Positions 26,888 through 38,800 of a DNA stretch of 64,000 nt are shown here, piece by piece. A program made the translations under genes and the position numbers. The notes beneath the pieces were generated by a model that was given only the letters and a program-made list of their open reading frames with translations, was not told the DNA's origin and did not search any database. Origin of the DNA: an uncultured Flavobacteriaceae bacterium (GTDB lineage: Bacteria; Bacteroidota; Bacteroidia; Flavobacteriales; Flavobacteriaceae); assembly GCA_947502635.1 (NCBI GenBank), contig CANNAN010000008.1:186001-250000 (forward strand). The letters are read 5' to 3'. Within the stretch, counting starts at the first letter, position 1, and each line of letters begins with the position of its first letter.

Positions 26888-29800
26888 TGAGAACAGAACA
26901 AGATTACATAAAAACGATAAAGAAATTACATACTGCTTTAGAAATATCTGAAGAAAAATTGAATACATTTTCAGAAGACATTGCAATTGTTGGAATGGCT
27001 TGCCGTTTTCCAGGAGTTAATTCACTTGATGAATATCATGAGTTAATGAAAAATGGTTCAGATTCTTGGTCGTCTATGCCAGAAAATAGGTGGGATCAAA
27101 AAAAAAATAATGCGATTACAACCAAAGGAGGCTTTTTTCTTGATGAAATAGAACAATTTGATAATGCCTTTTTTAAAATTAGTACTGCTGAAGCTAAAAT
27201 GATGTCGCCTCAACAGCGTATATTATTAGAAACCTCGTGGCATGCTTTAGAAAATTCCAATATACTTCCAGAGGAATTGAGAGGATCTAAAACGGGCGTT
27301 TATATGGGGGTGGGACCAGATAATTTTGGTTTGCTTTCTGATAAAGACATGACCGACAACCGAAAAAATCATTTTGTAAGTGGCGATGCTTTATCAACGG
27401 CTTCAGGACGATTATCATATTACTATGGTTTAGAAGGTCCCAATATTACATTAAATACTGCCTGTTCATCTTCTCTAGTAGCCGTAGATCAGGCAGTTCA
27501 GTCTATTAGAAACGGTAAATGCGATACCGCACTAGTAGGAGGTGTTAATGTTATTTTGTTTTCAGAGAGTTTTAATGCGTTAGAAAGTATGCAGGCACTT
27601 TCGCCAGATGGCAAATGTAAAGGGTTTGATGCTAAGGCAGATGGATATGGTAGAGGAGAAGGTTGTGGTGTCGTTATTTTAAAGAAACTTTCAGATGCGA
27701 TAAAAGACAATCATAAGATTTTGGCTGTGATTAAAGGAAGTGCCGTTAATCAGGATGGTGCCAGTAACGGCCTTACGGCCCCTAACGGATTAGCACAGCA
27801 AAAACTTTTTAAAGCGGCATTGGAAAACGCAAATATAGACGCCACATCTATTTCGTATGTTGAGGCCCATGGAACAGGAACACCTCTTGGAGATCCAATT
27901 GAAATAGAAGCGATTGATAAATTCTATAATCAGAATAGAACCCAAGAAGCTCCAATATATGTTTCGTCTGTAAAGTCAAACTTAGGACATCTTGAAAATG
28001 CTGCTGGTATTGCAGCTTTAATAAAAGCGACACTTAGCATTCAAAAAGAAACTATTTACCCCCAAGCTAATTTTGAATCGTTAAATTCAAAAATTAAGTA
28101 TGATACAAATTCATTAATTATACCCGAAAAGAATTTTGAATGGCCAACAGGAAAGATTAAAAGAGCAGGCATTAGTTCCTTTGGTTTTAGTGGAACCAAT
28201 GCACATATTATTCTGGAAGAATATTTTAATGAAAAATCAGAGAAAAAAGAACATTTTCAAGCTAATTTGCTGTTTTGTCTTTCGGCAAAAAGCAAACTAG
28301 GGTTAGATAAATTGAAATCTAATTACATAGACTTTATTAAGAAAACCAAACCCAACCTTGAAGACTTGTGCTTTACTGTGGCTTCTAAAAGAACACATTT
28401 TAAATTTAGAGAAGCATGGTTTGTTAATGATTTAGTTGAATTAGAATCAAAACTTCTATTAGAAAAAGGAACGCTTGAAAATAAAGACATATCCCCTGAA
28501 AAAAAGGCACTTCTAGATCAGTTTCTTTCAGGAAATATAATGAATTGGGAAAAAGTTTATGGTACATATAACTTTATAACATTACCAAACTATGTTTTTG
28601 ATAGTAATAAATTCACGATAAATTTTGGAGCAATAGATATAGAACTAAGAGAGCGAAGCTATCTTAAAGAAAGCAATTTAGAAATAGAGCATGATGAACA
28701 GGTTGATGTGCTTTCATTTATGACTAATTTAATTAGTGCTGTAACCGAAATAGAAAGGGAAAAATTAGATGTTGATACAGATATTTTTGATTATGGAGTA
28801 GATTCTCTTATGATCATGAGAATGCAAAAGGAAATAAAATTGGCATTTCAAGTAGAGATTAGTTTAGCGATGGTTTATGACACGTTAAATACAATAACCA
28901 ATATTACCCAATATATAGAAGAGCAAAGAGTTGTAGCGAATAAGACTGAAAACAAAACGATTACAACAAATGGAAAAGTAACTGTTGCATTAGGAAAAAA
29001 TGAGAAAAAATATATTCCTTATGTGTCTACCCAAAAAAAGAAAACTGCTCGATTTAAAGGGGTTAACCCTGAAGTATTAGAAACATTAATTTATAATCAT
29101 AATAAATCCAGTTTATTTTCTAAAGAGTGGACACAACAGTTTAGACAGTATTTCGCAAACAATAGAAACATAGCTAATTTTAGACCGCCCATTAAAGAAA
29201 TGACTTATCAGGTTGTTGCAGAAAAAGCGGAAGGTGCTTATATCTACGATGCCAAAGGAGTCCAGTATTTAGATATGTCGATGGGATTTGGAGTTAATTT
29301 GTTTGGTCATAATCCATTATTTTTAAAAAATGCGATAACAAATCAGTTAGAAAAAAGTATGGCTTTAGGACCCATGTCTCCTATGGCAGGAGAATTGGCT
29401 AAAAATATTTGTGAGTTTACAAATAATGAAAGAACCGCTTTTTATAATAGCGGAACGGAAGCTGTTATGGTGGCCTTAAGACTGGCAAGAGCAGTTAGTA
29501 AAAAACAAAAAGTTGTTATTTTCTCAGGATCTTATCATGGAACTTTTGATGGGGTATTGGGCGTGTCGGAAGATGGAGAAACAACCTTACCCATGGCGCC
29601 TGGAATATCTCCGAATTTAATAGCCGATTTGATTGTTTTACAATATGACGATCCAAAATCGTTGGCAATAATTGAAGCACGATCTCAAGAATTAGCGGCA
29701 GTCTTGGTAGAACCAATTCAATCAAGATACCCAGAAATTCAACCTAAAGAATTCCTTCAAGAATTAAGAGAACTTACTTCAAAAAATGATGTTGCTCTTT

Positions 29801-31785
29801 TATTCGATGAAGTTATAACAGGGTTTAGGCTCTCTAATGGCGGAGCAAAAGAATATTATGGAGTAAGCGCAGATATTTGTATTTATGGAAAAGTAATAGG
29901 AGGTGGACTACCTATAGGTGTTGTTTCAGGAAATAAAAAATACATGGACACTATTGATGGTGGCTATTGGTCTTATGGTGATAAAAGTTTTCCTAAAGTC
30001 GAAAATACTTTTGTCGCAGGCACATTCTGTCATCATCCTTTAGCCATGGCCACAGGATTAGCAGTAATAAACCATTTAAAGGAATCACCTGATTTAATTG
30101 AAAACCTGAATGCTAGGAATAAAACAATGTGTGACACATTAAATAACTGGTTTAATGATATGAACATTCCTGCAACTATAGTGTACATGGGATCGCTTTT
30201 TAGATTTAAAATACAAGCTGGTTTAGATCTAATCTATTATTATTTATTGTCTCAAGGAATTTATATATGGGAAGGAAGAAACTGTTTTATTTCAACCGCA
30301 CATACCGATAGCGATATTGAATTTTTTATAAAAACAGTTAAAGATGCCTTTTTACATCTGCAGATAACTATTAAAAGCGACCTAGATACATTAGAAGAAG
30401 AGATAAAACCGACACCAGGTCAACTGGAAATATGGATGGCAACTCAAAATGGAACGCCAGAATTTGTATACCATCTTACAGAGAGTTTCGAATTACATGG
30501 AGAAATTAATGATATGGAATTTAAAGAAGCCTTCGATGAAATGGTTGGTTCTAATGATGCTTTAAATCTTGTTTTTAAGGAAACAAACAATGGTCCAGGT
30601 TTTATTAAAAATGAGAAACCTTATACAGATGGACTTAAAATAGAAGCAGTAGGGAGTCATGTTAACATTCATGAATATGCCCAGAAGCAACATAAAGAAA
30701 CGTTTAATTTGGATCAAGGGCCGTTGTGGAAAGCAAAACTTTTGAAGCATTCTGAAAAGACCGTTTTTATTTTTACAGTACATCATTTAATATGTGATGG
30801 AGGTTCGCTTGAAATTGTTTTTAAAGAATTACTGCAGAATTACATTATAAAAAAATCTCATAATGCTAACAATAGAATTATTGAGAAACCGAGTTTTGAA
30901 ACCTATATAAGTAACTATAATGCTAATCTAGCTAATGGTAAATGGGATTCTCAAAAAGAATATTGGGAAAAGATATTAGATGGTATGCCTCCTATAACAA
31001 CAGCACTTCCTTTTATCGAATCGAAAGCAGGTAAAGAAATAGTTGCTTCAAGAACGCTGGATACGTCTCAATTATCTGATTTTCTTTCATTACAAAGAAC
31101 ATTAAAAGTAACCCCTTTTGCATTAGCTACAGCTATAGTACATCTTGTATGTCGAATTGGTTTAAATATGAAGGACGTATATACTGTTTCACCAGTTAAT
31201 GGCAGGTTTGATAATGCTTTTGATGGTACTGTAGGTCATTTGCTGAATATGATTTCATTGCATTCAAATCAATTTGAATTTGGAACATTCAATGAATTTG
31301 CAGACCAACTTAATGCTAAGGTAGAACAAGCCTATCAAAACATGGAATATCCTTATACTTTTATTGAAGAGGCATGGATAAAAAAATATGGTAAAAATAA
31401 TATCTTAAGCTTTATAGAAGTAGCCTTTGAAAATTTTGGATTAAGAGATTCATCCAATAAATTAGAAGGAACAGACTTGCTTATTAATAGGGTTGAAGCA
31501 GCTTGTTTCGACTTACGTAAATATCCCTTAGAGTTTAGGTTTTATCAGTTTAATGATCGCTTGGAATGCAAATTAATTTCAGATCCAGACATCATAGATC
31601 TTGATAAGGCTAATGAATTAATAGACCTGTGGCTATCAATACTTGAAAATATTATTGAGGATTGTAGTTTAGGAATGAATGTTATTGAGAGTAAAGCACA
31701 TCGTTGGAAGAAAGCGGAAGAAGATAAACACCATGTTTCCCTGAAAAATAAAGAATTAGCCCTGTTGATGAACCAAAAGGGCTAG
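26887..31785 (+). CDS. AT-less PKS/aminotransferase/NRPS hybrid: KS-ACP-AMT-C (mycosubtilin synthase A-like)
   Basis: This 1632-residue protein adds the third polyketide unit, turns its beta-keto group into a beta-amine, and joins the chain to the first amino acid. Domains: ketosynthase 28-440 (NTACSSSL near 192, HGTGTPLGD near 328, LGHLENAAG near 366); a linker ending FITLPNYVFD near 562 with no acyltransferase; ACP (YGVDSLMIM near 636); a class III (GSA-type, PLP) aminotransferase of about 735-1165 with its Schiff-base lysine in YGKVIGGGLPIG near 1002; and a condensation domain from 1175 with intact HHLICDGGS near 1298. KS-ACP-AMT-C without an AT is the order in the iturin/mycosubtilin first synthase, where malonate is supplied by a separate FenF-type transferase. 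No adenylation domain is present; the next NRPS supplies Asn. Confidence 0.95.
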   Translation: MRTEQDYIKTIKKLHTALEISEEKLNTFSEDIAIVGMACRFPGVNSLDEYHELMKNGSDSWSSMPENRWDQKKNNAITTKGGFFLDEIEQFDNAFFKISTAEAKMMSPQQRILLETSWHALENSNILPEELRGSKTGVYMGVGPDNFGLLSDKDMTDNRKNHFVSGDALSTASGRLSYYYGLEGPNITLNTACSSSLVAVDQAVQSIRNGKCDTALVGGVNVILFSESFNALESMQALSPDGKCKGFDAKADGYGRGEGCGVVILKKLSDAIKDNHKILAVIKGSAVNQDGASNGLTAPNGLAQQKLFKAALENANIDATSISYVEAHGTGTPLGDPIEIEAIDKFYNQNRTQEAPIYVSSVKSNLGHLENAAGIAALIKATLSIQKETIYPQANFESLNSKIKYDTNSLIIPEKNFEWPTGKIKRAGISSFGFSGTNAHIILEEYFNEKSEKKEHFQANLLFCLSAKSKLGLDKLKSNYIDFIKKTKPNLEDLCFTVASKRTHFKFREAWFVNDLVELESKLLLEKGTLENKDISPEKKALLDQFLSGNIMNWEKVYGTYNFITLPNYVFDSNKFTINFGAIDIELRERSYLKESNLEIEHDEQVDVLSFMTNLISAVTEIEREKLDVDTDIFDYGVDSLMIMRMQKEIKLAFQVEISLAMVYDTLNTITNITQYIEEQRVVANKTENKTITTNGKVTVALGKNEKKYIPYVSTQKKKTARFKGVNPEVLETLIYNHNKSSLFSKEWTQQFRQYFANNRNIANFRPPIKEMTYQVVAEKAEGAYIYDAKGVQYLDMSMGFGVNLFGHNPLFLKNAITNQLEKSMALGPMSPMAGELAKNICEFTNNERTAFYNSGTEAVMVALRLARAVSKKQKVVIFSGSYHGTFDGVLGVSEDGETTLPMAPGISPNLIADLIVLQYDDPKSLAIIEARSQELAAVLVEPIQSRYPEIQPKEFLQELRELTSKNDVALLFDEVITGFRLSNGGAKEYYGVSADICIYGKVIGGGLPIGVVSGNKKYMDTIDGGYWSYGDKSFPKVENTFVAGTFCHHPLAMATGLAVINHLKESPDLIENLNARNKTMCDTLNNWFNDMNIPATIVYMGSLFRFKIQAGLDLIYYYLLSQGIYIWEGRNCFISTAHTDSDIEFFIKTVKDAFLHLQITIKSDLDTLEEEIKPTPGQLEIWMATQNGTPEFVYHLTESFELHGEINDMEFKEAFDEMVGSNDALNLVFKETNNGPGFIKNEKPYTDGLKIEAVGSHVNIHEYAQKQHKETFNLDQGPLWKAKLLKHSEKTVFIFTVHHLICDGGSLEIVFKELLQNYIIKKSHNANNRIIEKPSFETYISNYNANLANGKWDSQKEYWEKILDGMPPITTALPFIESKAGKEIVASRTLDTSQLSDFLSLQRTLKVTPFALATAIVHLVCRIGLNMKDVYTVSPVNGRFDNAFDGTVGHLLNMISLHSNQFEFGTFNEFADQLNAKVEQAYQNMEYPYTFIEEAWIKKYGKNNILSFIEVAFENFGLRDSSNKLEGTDLLINRVEAACFDLRKYPLEFRFYQFNDRLECKLISDPDIIDLDKANELIDLWLSILENIIEDCSLGMNVIESKAHRWKKAEEDKHHVSLKNKELALLMNQKG

Positions 31786-31825
31786 TTTATTCAATGCATA
31801 AAAAACCAATCTTAAAAATATCTAA

Positions 31826-32836
31826 ATGAAAAATAATAGTTTAGAATCGTTATTGTCTTTTAAGCCTAAAGAGATTAACCCTAATGAAGAACTAGTCTCA
31901 TGGGAAAACTTTCCAGGATTAGAGTATCCAGAAGTCGTTAAAGTGGCTTTAAGAGGTGCAAATTTGTCAAATTGGATTGAAGGAAATCGAAATAAAGTAA
32001 TGGAAACCCTCAAAACTAATGGTGCAGTATTGTTTAGAGGATTTGAAATTTTTAACGATCAAAAATTTCGTGAATGTTTCAAAGTTATAAGTAATGAATT
32101 TATAGACTATACAGATCGTTCGTCACCCAGATCGGAAATTGGAGATCAAGTATATACTTCAACAGATCATCCAAAAGATCAGGTCATTAATATGCATAAT
32201 GAGTTATCATATTCGCAAAAATGGCCCAGATGGATCGCGTTTTATTGTCATACGCCAGCAGAAACTGGAGGAGAAACACCCATAGCGGATGTGAGAAAGG
32301 TTCTTGAGTATTTGTCTCCAGAAACACAACAGGCTTTTAGGAACAAAGGAATCATGTACAGAAGATTGTTACAAAAAGGTATTGGACTAGGTTGGCAACA
32401 GGTTTTTCAAACAGAAGATAAAAAGGTGATGGAAGCAGACTGTATTAACCGTGGTATTGATTTCGAATGGCTGGGTGAAGATAAGGTGGTGATTCGTTGG
32501 AAAAAGGAAGCTATAATAAACCACCCCGAAACAAACGAAGCAGTTTGGTTTAATCACGGCTATTTTTTCAATGAGTATACTTTAAATGAAGATGTTAGAC
32601 TTGCATTTGAATCTTCAGAAGAACTGCCATTTAATACTTTTTTTGGTGATGGTTCTTTAATTCCAAAAGAGATGCTTCAGGAAATCGAATACGCTTTTAA
32701 TAAAGCCAGATTGAAATTTTTATGGAAAAAAGGAGATGTTTTAGTGTTAGATAATATGCTTATGGCGCATGGGAGAGAATCGTTTGAAGGAGAGAGAAGT
32801 ATTCGTGTTTTGATGGCAGAAGCAATAAGTGAATAA
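31826..32836 (+). CDS. SyrP/TauD-like Fe(II)/2-oxoglutarate oxygenase
   Basis: This 336-residue enzyme belongs to the TauD/TfdA superfamily. The iron ligands are in MHNELSY (H-x-E near residue 125) and in MLMAHGRESFEGERSIRV (distal His near 315, 2-oxoglutarate-binding Arg near 325). The context resembles SyrP, which hydroxylates carrier-bound aspartate at the beta carbon during syringomycin synthesis. The gene sits 40 bp after the aminotransferase-hybrid gene and 12 bp before the NRPS whose first adenylation domain reads as Asn-specific. Beta-hydroxylation of an Asn or Asp residue on the assembly line is the most likely role (inference). Chlorination is unlikely because the carboxylate iron ligand (Glu) is present. 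It is a soluble cytoplasmic protein of normal family length. Confidence 0.88.
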   Translation: MKNNSLESLLSFKPKEINPNEELVSWENFPGLEYPEVVKVALRGANLSNWIEGNRNKVMETLKTNGAVLFRGFEIFNDQKFRECFKVISNEFIDYTDRSSPRSEIGDQVYTSTDHPKDQVINMHNELSYSQKWPRWIAFYCHTPAETGGETPIADVRKVLEYLSPETQQAFRNKGIMYRRLLQKGIGLGWQQVFQTEDKKVMEADCINRGIDFEWLGEDKVVIRWKKEAIINHPETNEAVWFNHGYFFNEYTLNEDVRLAFESSEELPFNTFFGDGSLIPKEMLQEIEYAFNKARLKFLWKKGDVLVLDNMLMAHGRESFEGERSIRVLMAEAISE

Positions 32837-32848
32837 AAAATAGAAACC

Positions 32849-35800
32849 GTGTATTTACTAAGCAATAAGCAACAGGAAATCATAGCAATTTATAAAAACG
32901 ATTTACCTGTACTCACCTACCAGTTTACAAGTTATTGTAACTTTAATGAAGACGAATTGACTGAATGTATTGAAAATTATTTCAGGACAATTGAAATTAG
33001 TTTTATGCACATGCATCAAGAGTCCGGAGTACATGGCTTTGTTAAAGGTGATGGCATGAACGTTAAAATTCAATATATCGATCAAGACTTTTTAGCGGAG
33101 ACATCAAAACAAAAACCAGTTGGAATACATATTCTTGCTAAAAGGGAGAATAAAGATAAACTTCATATTACAATTAAGGCTTCTGCATTGTACTTCGATT
33201 CATGGAGTTTATTGCGTTGTGGCGAACAAATTAATAATATCCTTTCGGGAGAAACAGATGTTCAGGAAGAAGAAATCGCTTATACCCAATTCTTGGGATG
33301 GAAAGCTAGTCTTCATGCCGAGCCAGAAGAAAAATCTATTTCCTATTGGAAAGAGGTGTTAAATATTATAAAAGATCAATCCTATAATTGGTCCATTCCT
33401 TGCCCAAAGGATGAAAGAAGTATTATATACAGTAAACCTCATACAATTAATAAATCACAGTTATTAGAAGCTGTTGATACTAAAGTTTCTGTAAAAGATA
33501 TTCTTCGGTATTTATGGGTTAATTTACTTTTAGGCTATACTAATAGTCCTAAATTAATATTGATGGAACATGTTTCTTCAAGAGTATTTCCGCAATTGGA
33601 GAAAACACTTGGAGCACTGGATGTATTTTGTCCAGTTCAATTTCAATTTACTCACGATAGTTTAGCTGTTGAAGAAATAAAAGGAATGCGTTCTACTATT
33701 GAGAAAGTGAACGCCCATATTAATTATTTTAACTTAAAACTAGAGGGCTTTTTACCAGATAGAACTGCAGCTTTTGAATTCTGTCACTCAAATTTAAATA
33801 ATGATGCTGAATTTGAGTTAGCGTTTTGTGAACAAAGTGCCATGTCACTTCAGGTCGTTGAATTTGAAGATGCATTACAATGGAAAATAGTATATAATAA
33901 GGCCAGTTTTAATCATGATTGGATTCATGAAATAGAAAAAACATTACAAAGAAGTATTGAAAAATTTAACCTTGATAGTGCTTTAACGAATCAAGAACTC
34001 ATCAGTATTAAGCCACAGCGTTCTAAGCTTATTCATGAGAGTAAAGAACACCTGTGGTTACATATAGAAAAGCATATAAAGAACAGGGCAAAAGAGATTG
34101 CCATACACACTTCAGAAAAAAAAATCACTTATGAAGAATTAGGTGGTTTAGTGAATAAAGTAGCAAGTAACCTGTATCAAAAAGGTATCGACAAGGATAA
34201 AAAAGTAGTCATAGATGTCACCCGATCTGCGGAAACGATTATACTTATTTTATCCTTATTTAGAAACGGTGCTACTTTTATTCCAATTGATTTAACACAG
34301 GGAGAGAGTCGAATAAAATTGATTTTAGATGACCTTAATCCTTTTGCCATCATTTCCCAATCTAAATTAACATGGCGTGATGAAAGACTCCTAAATATAG
34401 ATGTGATTTTTGATGTTGAACCAGAAGTATCAATGCCATCAATTACGCTAGGAAATCAAATCGCCTATATTTTATACACTTCGGGGAGTACAGGGGTTCC
34501 AAAAGGATGTCCCATAAAGATGTCTAATTTTATGAACTATCTTAATTGGTCCTCTAAAAGCTATTTTTCAGAACCTAAAGATGGGCATTTTGCATGGTTT
34601 ACACCACTTACTTTTGATTTAACGTTAACAAGTATTTTTCTCCCCTTATTAAGAGGTCATTCGCTGTATATCTATGAAAATAATTTAGATACAACCCAAT
34701 GCTTAACACATTATCTTGAGCATAATTCAGACTATGATTCTATAAAACTAACACCCGCACATATTACATTAATTGAAAATCTTAATTTAAAAACTAGTAA
34801 AATTAAGACTGTAATAATAGGAGGAGATATTTTACGCTCCAGTCATGTTAATACCTTACAAAATAATTTTATTGGAGGGAAATACTACAATGAATATGGT
34901 CCAACCGAAGCAACAATAGGATGTGTTGTTAAAGACATTGTAGATAAAAATGATATATCTGTTGGCCAATCCATTGATAATATGTCTGCAAAGGTTTTTG
35001 GTGAAAAAGAACATGAATTATCAGCTGGAATTGTAGGAGAGGTTTGCTTAAAAGGAGCTGGATTAATGGATGGTTATTGGAATAGAAATGACCTTAATTT
35101 AAAAGTTTTTTTTAAAGACATACATGATGAAATCTGGTATAGAACAGGAGACTTGGGATATAAAAATCTACAAGACGACTTATATATAATCGGGAGAAAA
35201 GATTCACAGATTAAAATTAGAGGTTATAGAGTAGAACTTAATGAGATCATTTCATTTATAGAAAAAGAAGAAAAAGTAGCAGCATGCGAATTGCTCATTA
35301 TTGGGAAAAATGAAGATGTGAAAATAGTGGCTTGTATTCAATCGGAATACAGTCAGGTTATTAATGAATTAAAAACAAAGATTAATTCCCATTTTCCAGA
35401 TTACATGATTCCATCAGATTATGTAATACATACCTTGTTTCCTATTAATAAAAACGGTAAAACAGATAAAAAAGAGCTCTTAACGCATTATGAGAAATCT
35501 AGAAAAAAACATATAGTACATCCAGAATCAGAGCAAGAAGAACAAATACTTAAATTATGGGAGGCTCTTTTTAATAGAAAAGATATCAGTGTCACATCTA
35601 ACTTTTTTGAAGAAGGAGGACATAGTTTAAGCGCTACTAAGTTGGTTGCTTCTATAAGAAGAACAACCAAGGTGTCTTTTAGTTTAAAAGATATTTATAA
35701 GGCAAATACAATAAGAGCGCAAGTCGCTTTAATTAAAATTCGTAAGCAAGGAGCGTCTTTAGAAAAAGCCCCAGAAAGTGCATTATTTCCTTTATCCTCA

Positions 35801-38800
35801 ACACAAAAGTTATTCTGGATTTCAGAAAATAAAGCCATAGCATCTGTTCAATATACAATGCCTGGGAGCTTTAAAATAAAAGGAAAACTTGATATTAATA
35901 TTTTACGAGACTCTTTTAATTATATCATGCAGAAGCATGAAGTATTTAGAACGATTGTGGTTGTAAAAGACGAAATACCGTATTTAAAAATTCTTGGGGA
36001 GATAAAATTGCCTTGGGAATATTCAGACGATATATTTTCAGATCAGGAAATAACCAATCAAATATCCAAATTCAAAGAAATTAAATTTGATTTGAATAAA
36101 GGGCCATTATTCAGAATTAAAGTTATAAAAAACAATGAAAATGAGCATTATCTTATGTTTAATTTTCACCACATTATTTTTGATGGCTGGTCAGAAAAAG
36201 TACTTTTTGATGAACTCAATTACTTTTATACTTCTTTACTAAATAAAGAAGTTCTTAAAGAGACGGCATTGGAATGGCAAGCAAGAGATTTTTCATGTTG
36301 GATGAATAAAAAGGTGGACGAAAATGAACTTAATAAACAACTTAAATTTTGGAAAGAGAATCTTGCGAACTATCATACAGAAACATCTTTTCCTCCATAT
36401 CAAGAACTTAATTCACAGGTTTCAAATGAAGGAACAGCTATATCCTTTTCAATAAAAGATAAAGCACTTATTGAAGGTTTAGAGGGCATAGGTAAAGCGA
36501 GTGGTACAACCTCATTTTCTATATGGTTAGCATTATTTAAAATACTATTATACAAATATACTGGTGAACAAAACTGGAGTGTCGGAGTTCCGTTTGCAAA
36601 TAGAGAACTTCCAGAGTTAAAAGACCAAATAGGGTGTTATTTGAAGATTCTACCCGTAGCTTCTAAAATTAGAGAAGATGACACATTATTAGATCAAAGT
36701 AAAGAAGAGCAAAATAAGTTTAGACAGGTTATAGAAAATAGCGATTGTCCTTACGAAGACATCTTAGAATTGCACAGTACCATTGCATCAAATGAGAAAC
36801 CATTATATGATGTTATGTTAACCTGGTTAGAAGAAGACCTTGAAACAAAAGATTGGCAAGGGCTAGAAATTGAAAGAATAGCTAACGAACGTATTCAAAG
36901 CAAACTAGGATTTGTAATGAGCGTTCGAAAGAGTACGAATGAACTACAAGTAGAATATGATTTTAAGAATGATCTGTTTTCTATAGATTTTGTAAAAGAA
37001 TTCCAAAACCGATTCGTAAGAGCGTTGCGGTTTTTTACCGAAAACTCGGAACGTAAGATAAGTTCATTTGAGTTTATGACTCAGAAAGAATTGTTAGATT
37101 TAAGAAAATATGAAACAAATTTATCTAACGATACCAGCAAAGAAACACTAGTTGATTGTTGGAATAGAATAGTTAAGCAACACCCCGAGAAACCTTGTGT
37201 TATTGAAAATGAGGTGCATACGTATCAGCAGGTAGACTTTTTGGCAAATCAATTTGCGAATTGTTTAGCAGCAGTAAATAAGGAAATAGTAGGGGGAATA
37301 ATAGCCGTAGAAGGGTATTCAGGTACTCATTTAATAGCTTCTATACTGGCGATTTTAAAAATAGGCGCTATTTATTTACCCATAGATACCTTGTGGCCAG
37401 ATGAAAGAAAAAAGTATGTTTTAGAAAAAAGCCAATGTGGATATATTATAACAAATCAATTATGGGAACTGCCTAAAACAGTAACTTTATTGAATTTAGA
37501 ATCGACCTTCGCACATTATACTGGTGAAGAAATTCATCATGTAAATGTTGCACCAGAAGATCCAGCTTATATTATTTTTACTTCTGGTTCTACAGGGAAA
37601 CCTAAAGGTGTACAGATAAAACATGAAGCTTTTGTTAACATGATAAAAGCACAGATAGCTGAATTTGATATGGGAATTCAGGATGTCGTGATGCCAATGG
37701 CATCAGTTGCCTTTGATGCATCCATGTCTGAATATTTCATGGCATTATTTTCGGGAGGCGGGTTGTGTTTTCCTTCAGAAGAAGATAAACAAAATCCGAA
37801 GCTTTTAAAACAGAAAATAGAACATAATAAGGTAACAACGATTACATTAACACCTTCCGTGCTTAGAGTTTTTAAAAATGCAGTAGCATCATTAAATAAA
37901 CTAATATGTGCTGGAGAAGCATTATCGAAAGACGATCTTAAAGATATCCCAGAAACGCTAAGAGTCTTTAATGCTTATGGGCCTACAGAGTGTGCGGTTT
38001 GCACAAGTATGTACGAATTAACAGGACGTGAAGACGCATTGGCAATTCCTATAGGTAAACCCGTTGCTAATTTAATAGTAGCGATTATGCTGCCAAATAG
38101 AGAAAGAGCAGCCCATGGAATTAAAGGCGAATTATGTGTAGGTGGATGGCCAGTAAGTTCAACATATATTGGTGAAGAAGCACAGCAAAAGAATGTTTAT
38201 TTTACCAAACAAGAAAACGGTATAACAGTACGATATTATGCTACTGGAGATTTAGTTAAAAGAGATGCTCATGGCGATCTTATTTATGAAGGGCGATTAG
38301 ATCATCAAGTACAAATAGGAGGTAGAAGAGTGGAGCTTTTAGAAATAAAAAAGCAGTTGCTTTCCATTGAAACAATAGAGGACGCCTTAGTACATTATTC
38401 AAGGGATCAAGGAGGGGTTTTAATAGCCTGGATACTTACAAACGAACAACATACTAATAAGTTAGACATTACATTAGAATTAGAAGCGAAGTTACCAGCG
38501 TATATGGTGCCAACAGCGCTGATTATTAAAGATCATTTCCCTTTGACATCTAGTGGGAAAACTGATGTTAATTTGTTACTTAAAGCATTTTTTGCTAAAA
38601 AACATACACTAGATTTAGGTAAGACGCATGTGCATACACAAATGATAGCTGTTTGGTCAGAAATACTTTCAAACACAGCGGTGCATGATGAAACAAATTT
38701 CTTTAAAGAAGGCGGTAATAGTTTGTCTGCAATACAACTAATTTCCAGAATACAAAAAAAGTTCAATATCTCCATAAATATTAAGAAGATATATCTGTAT

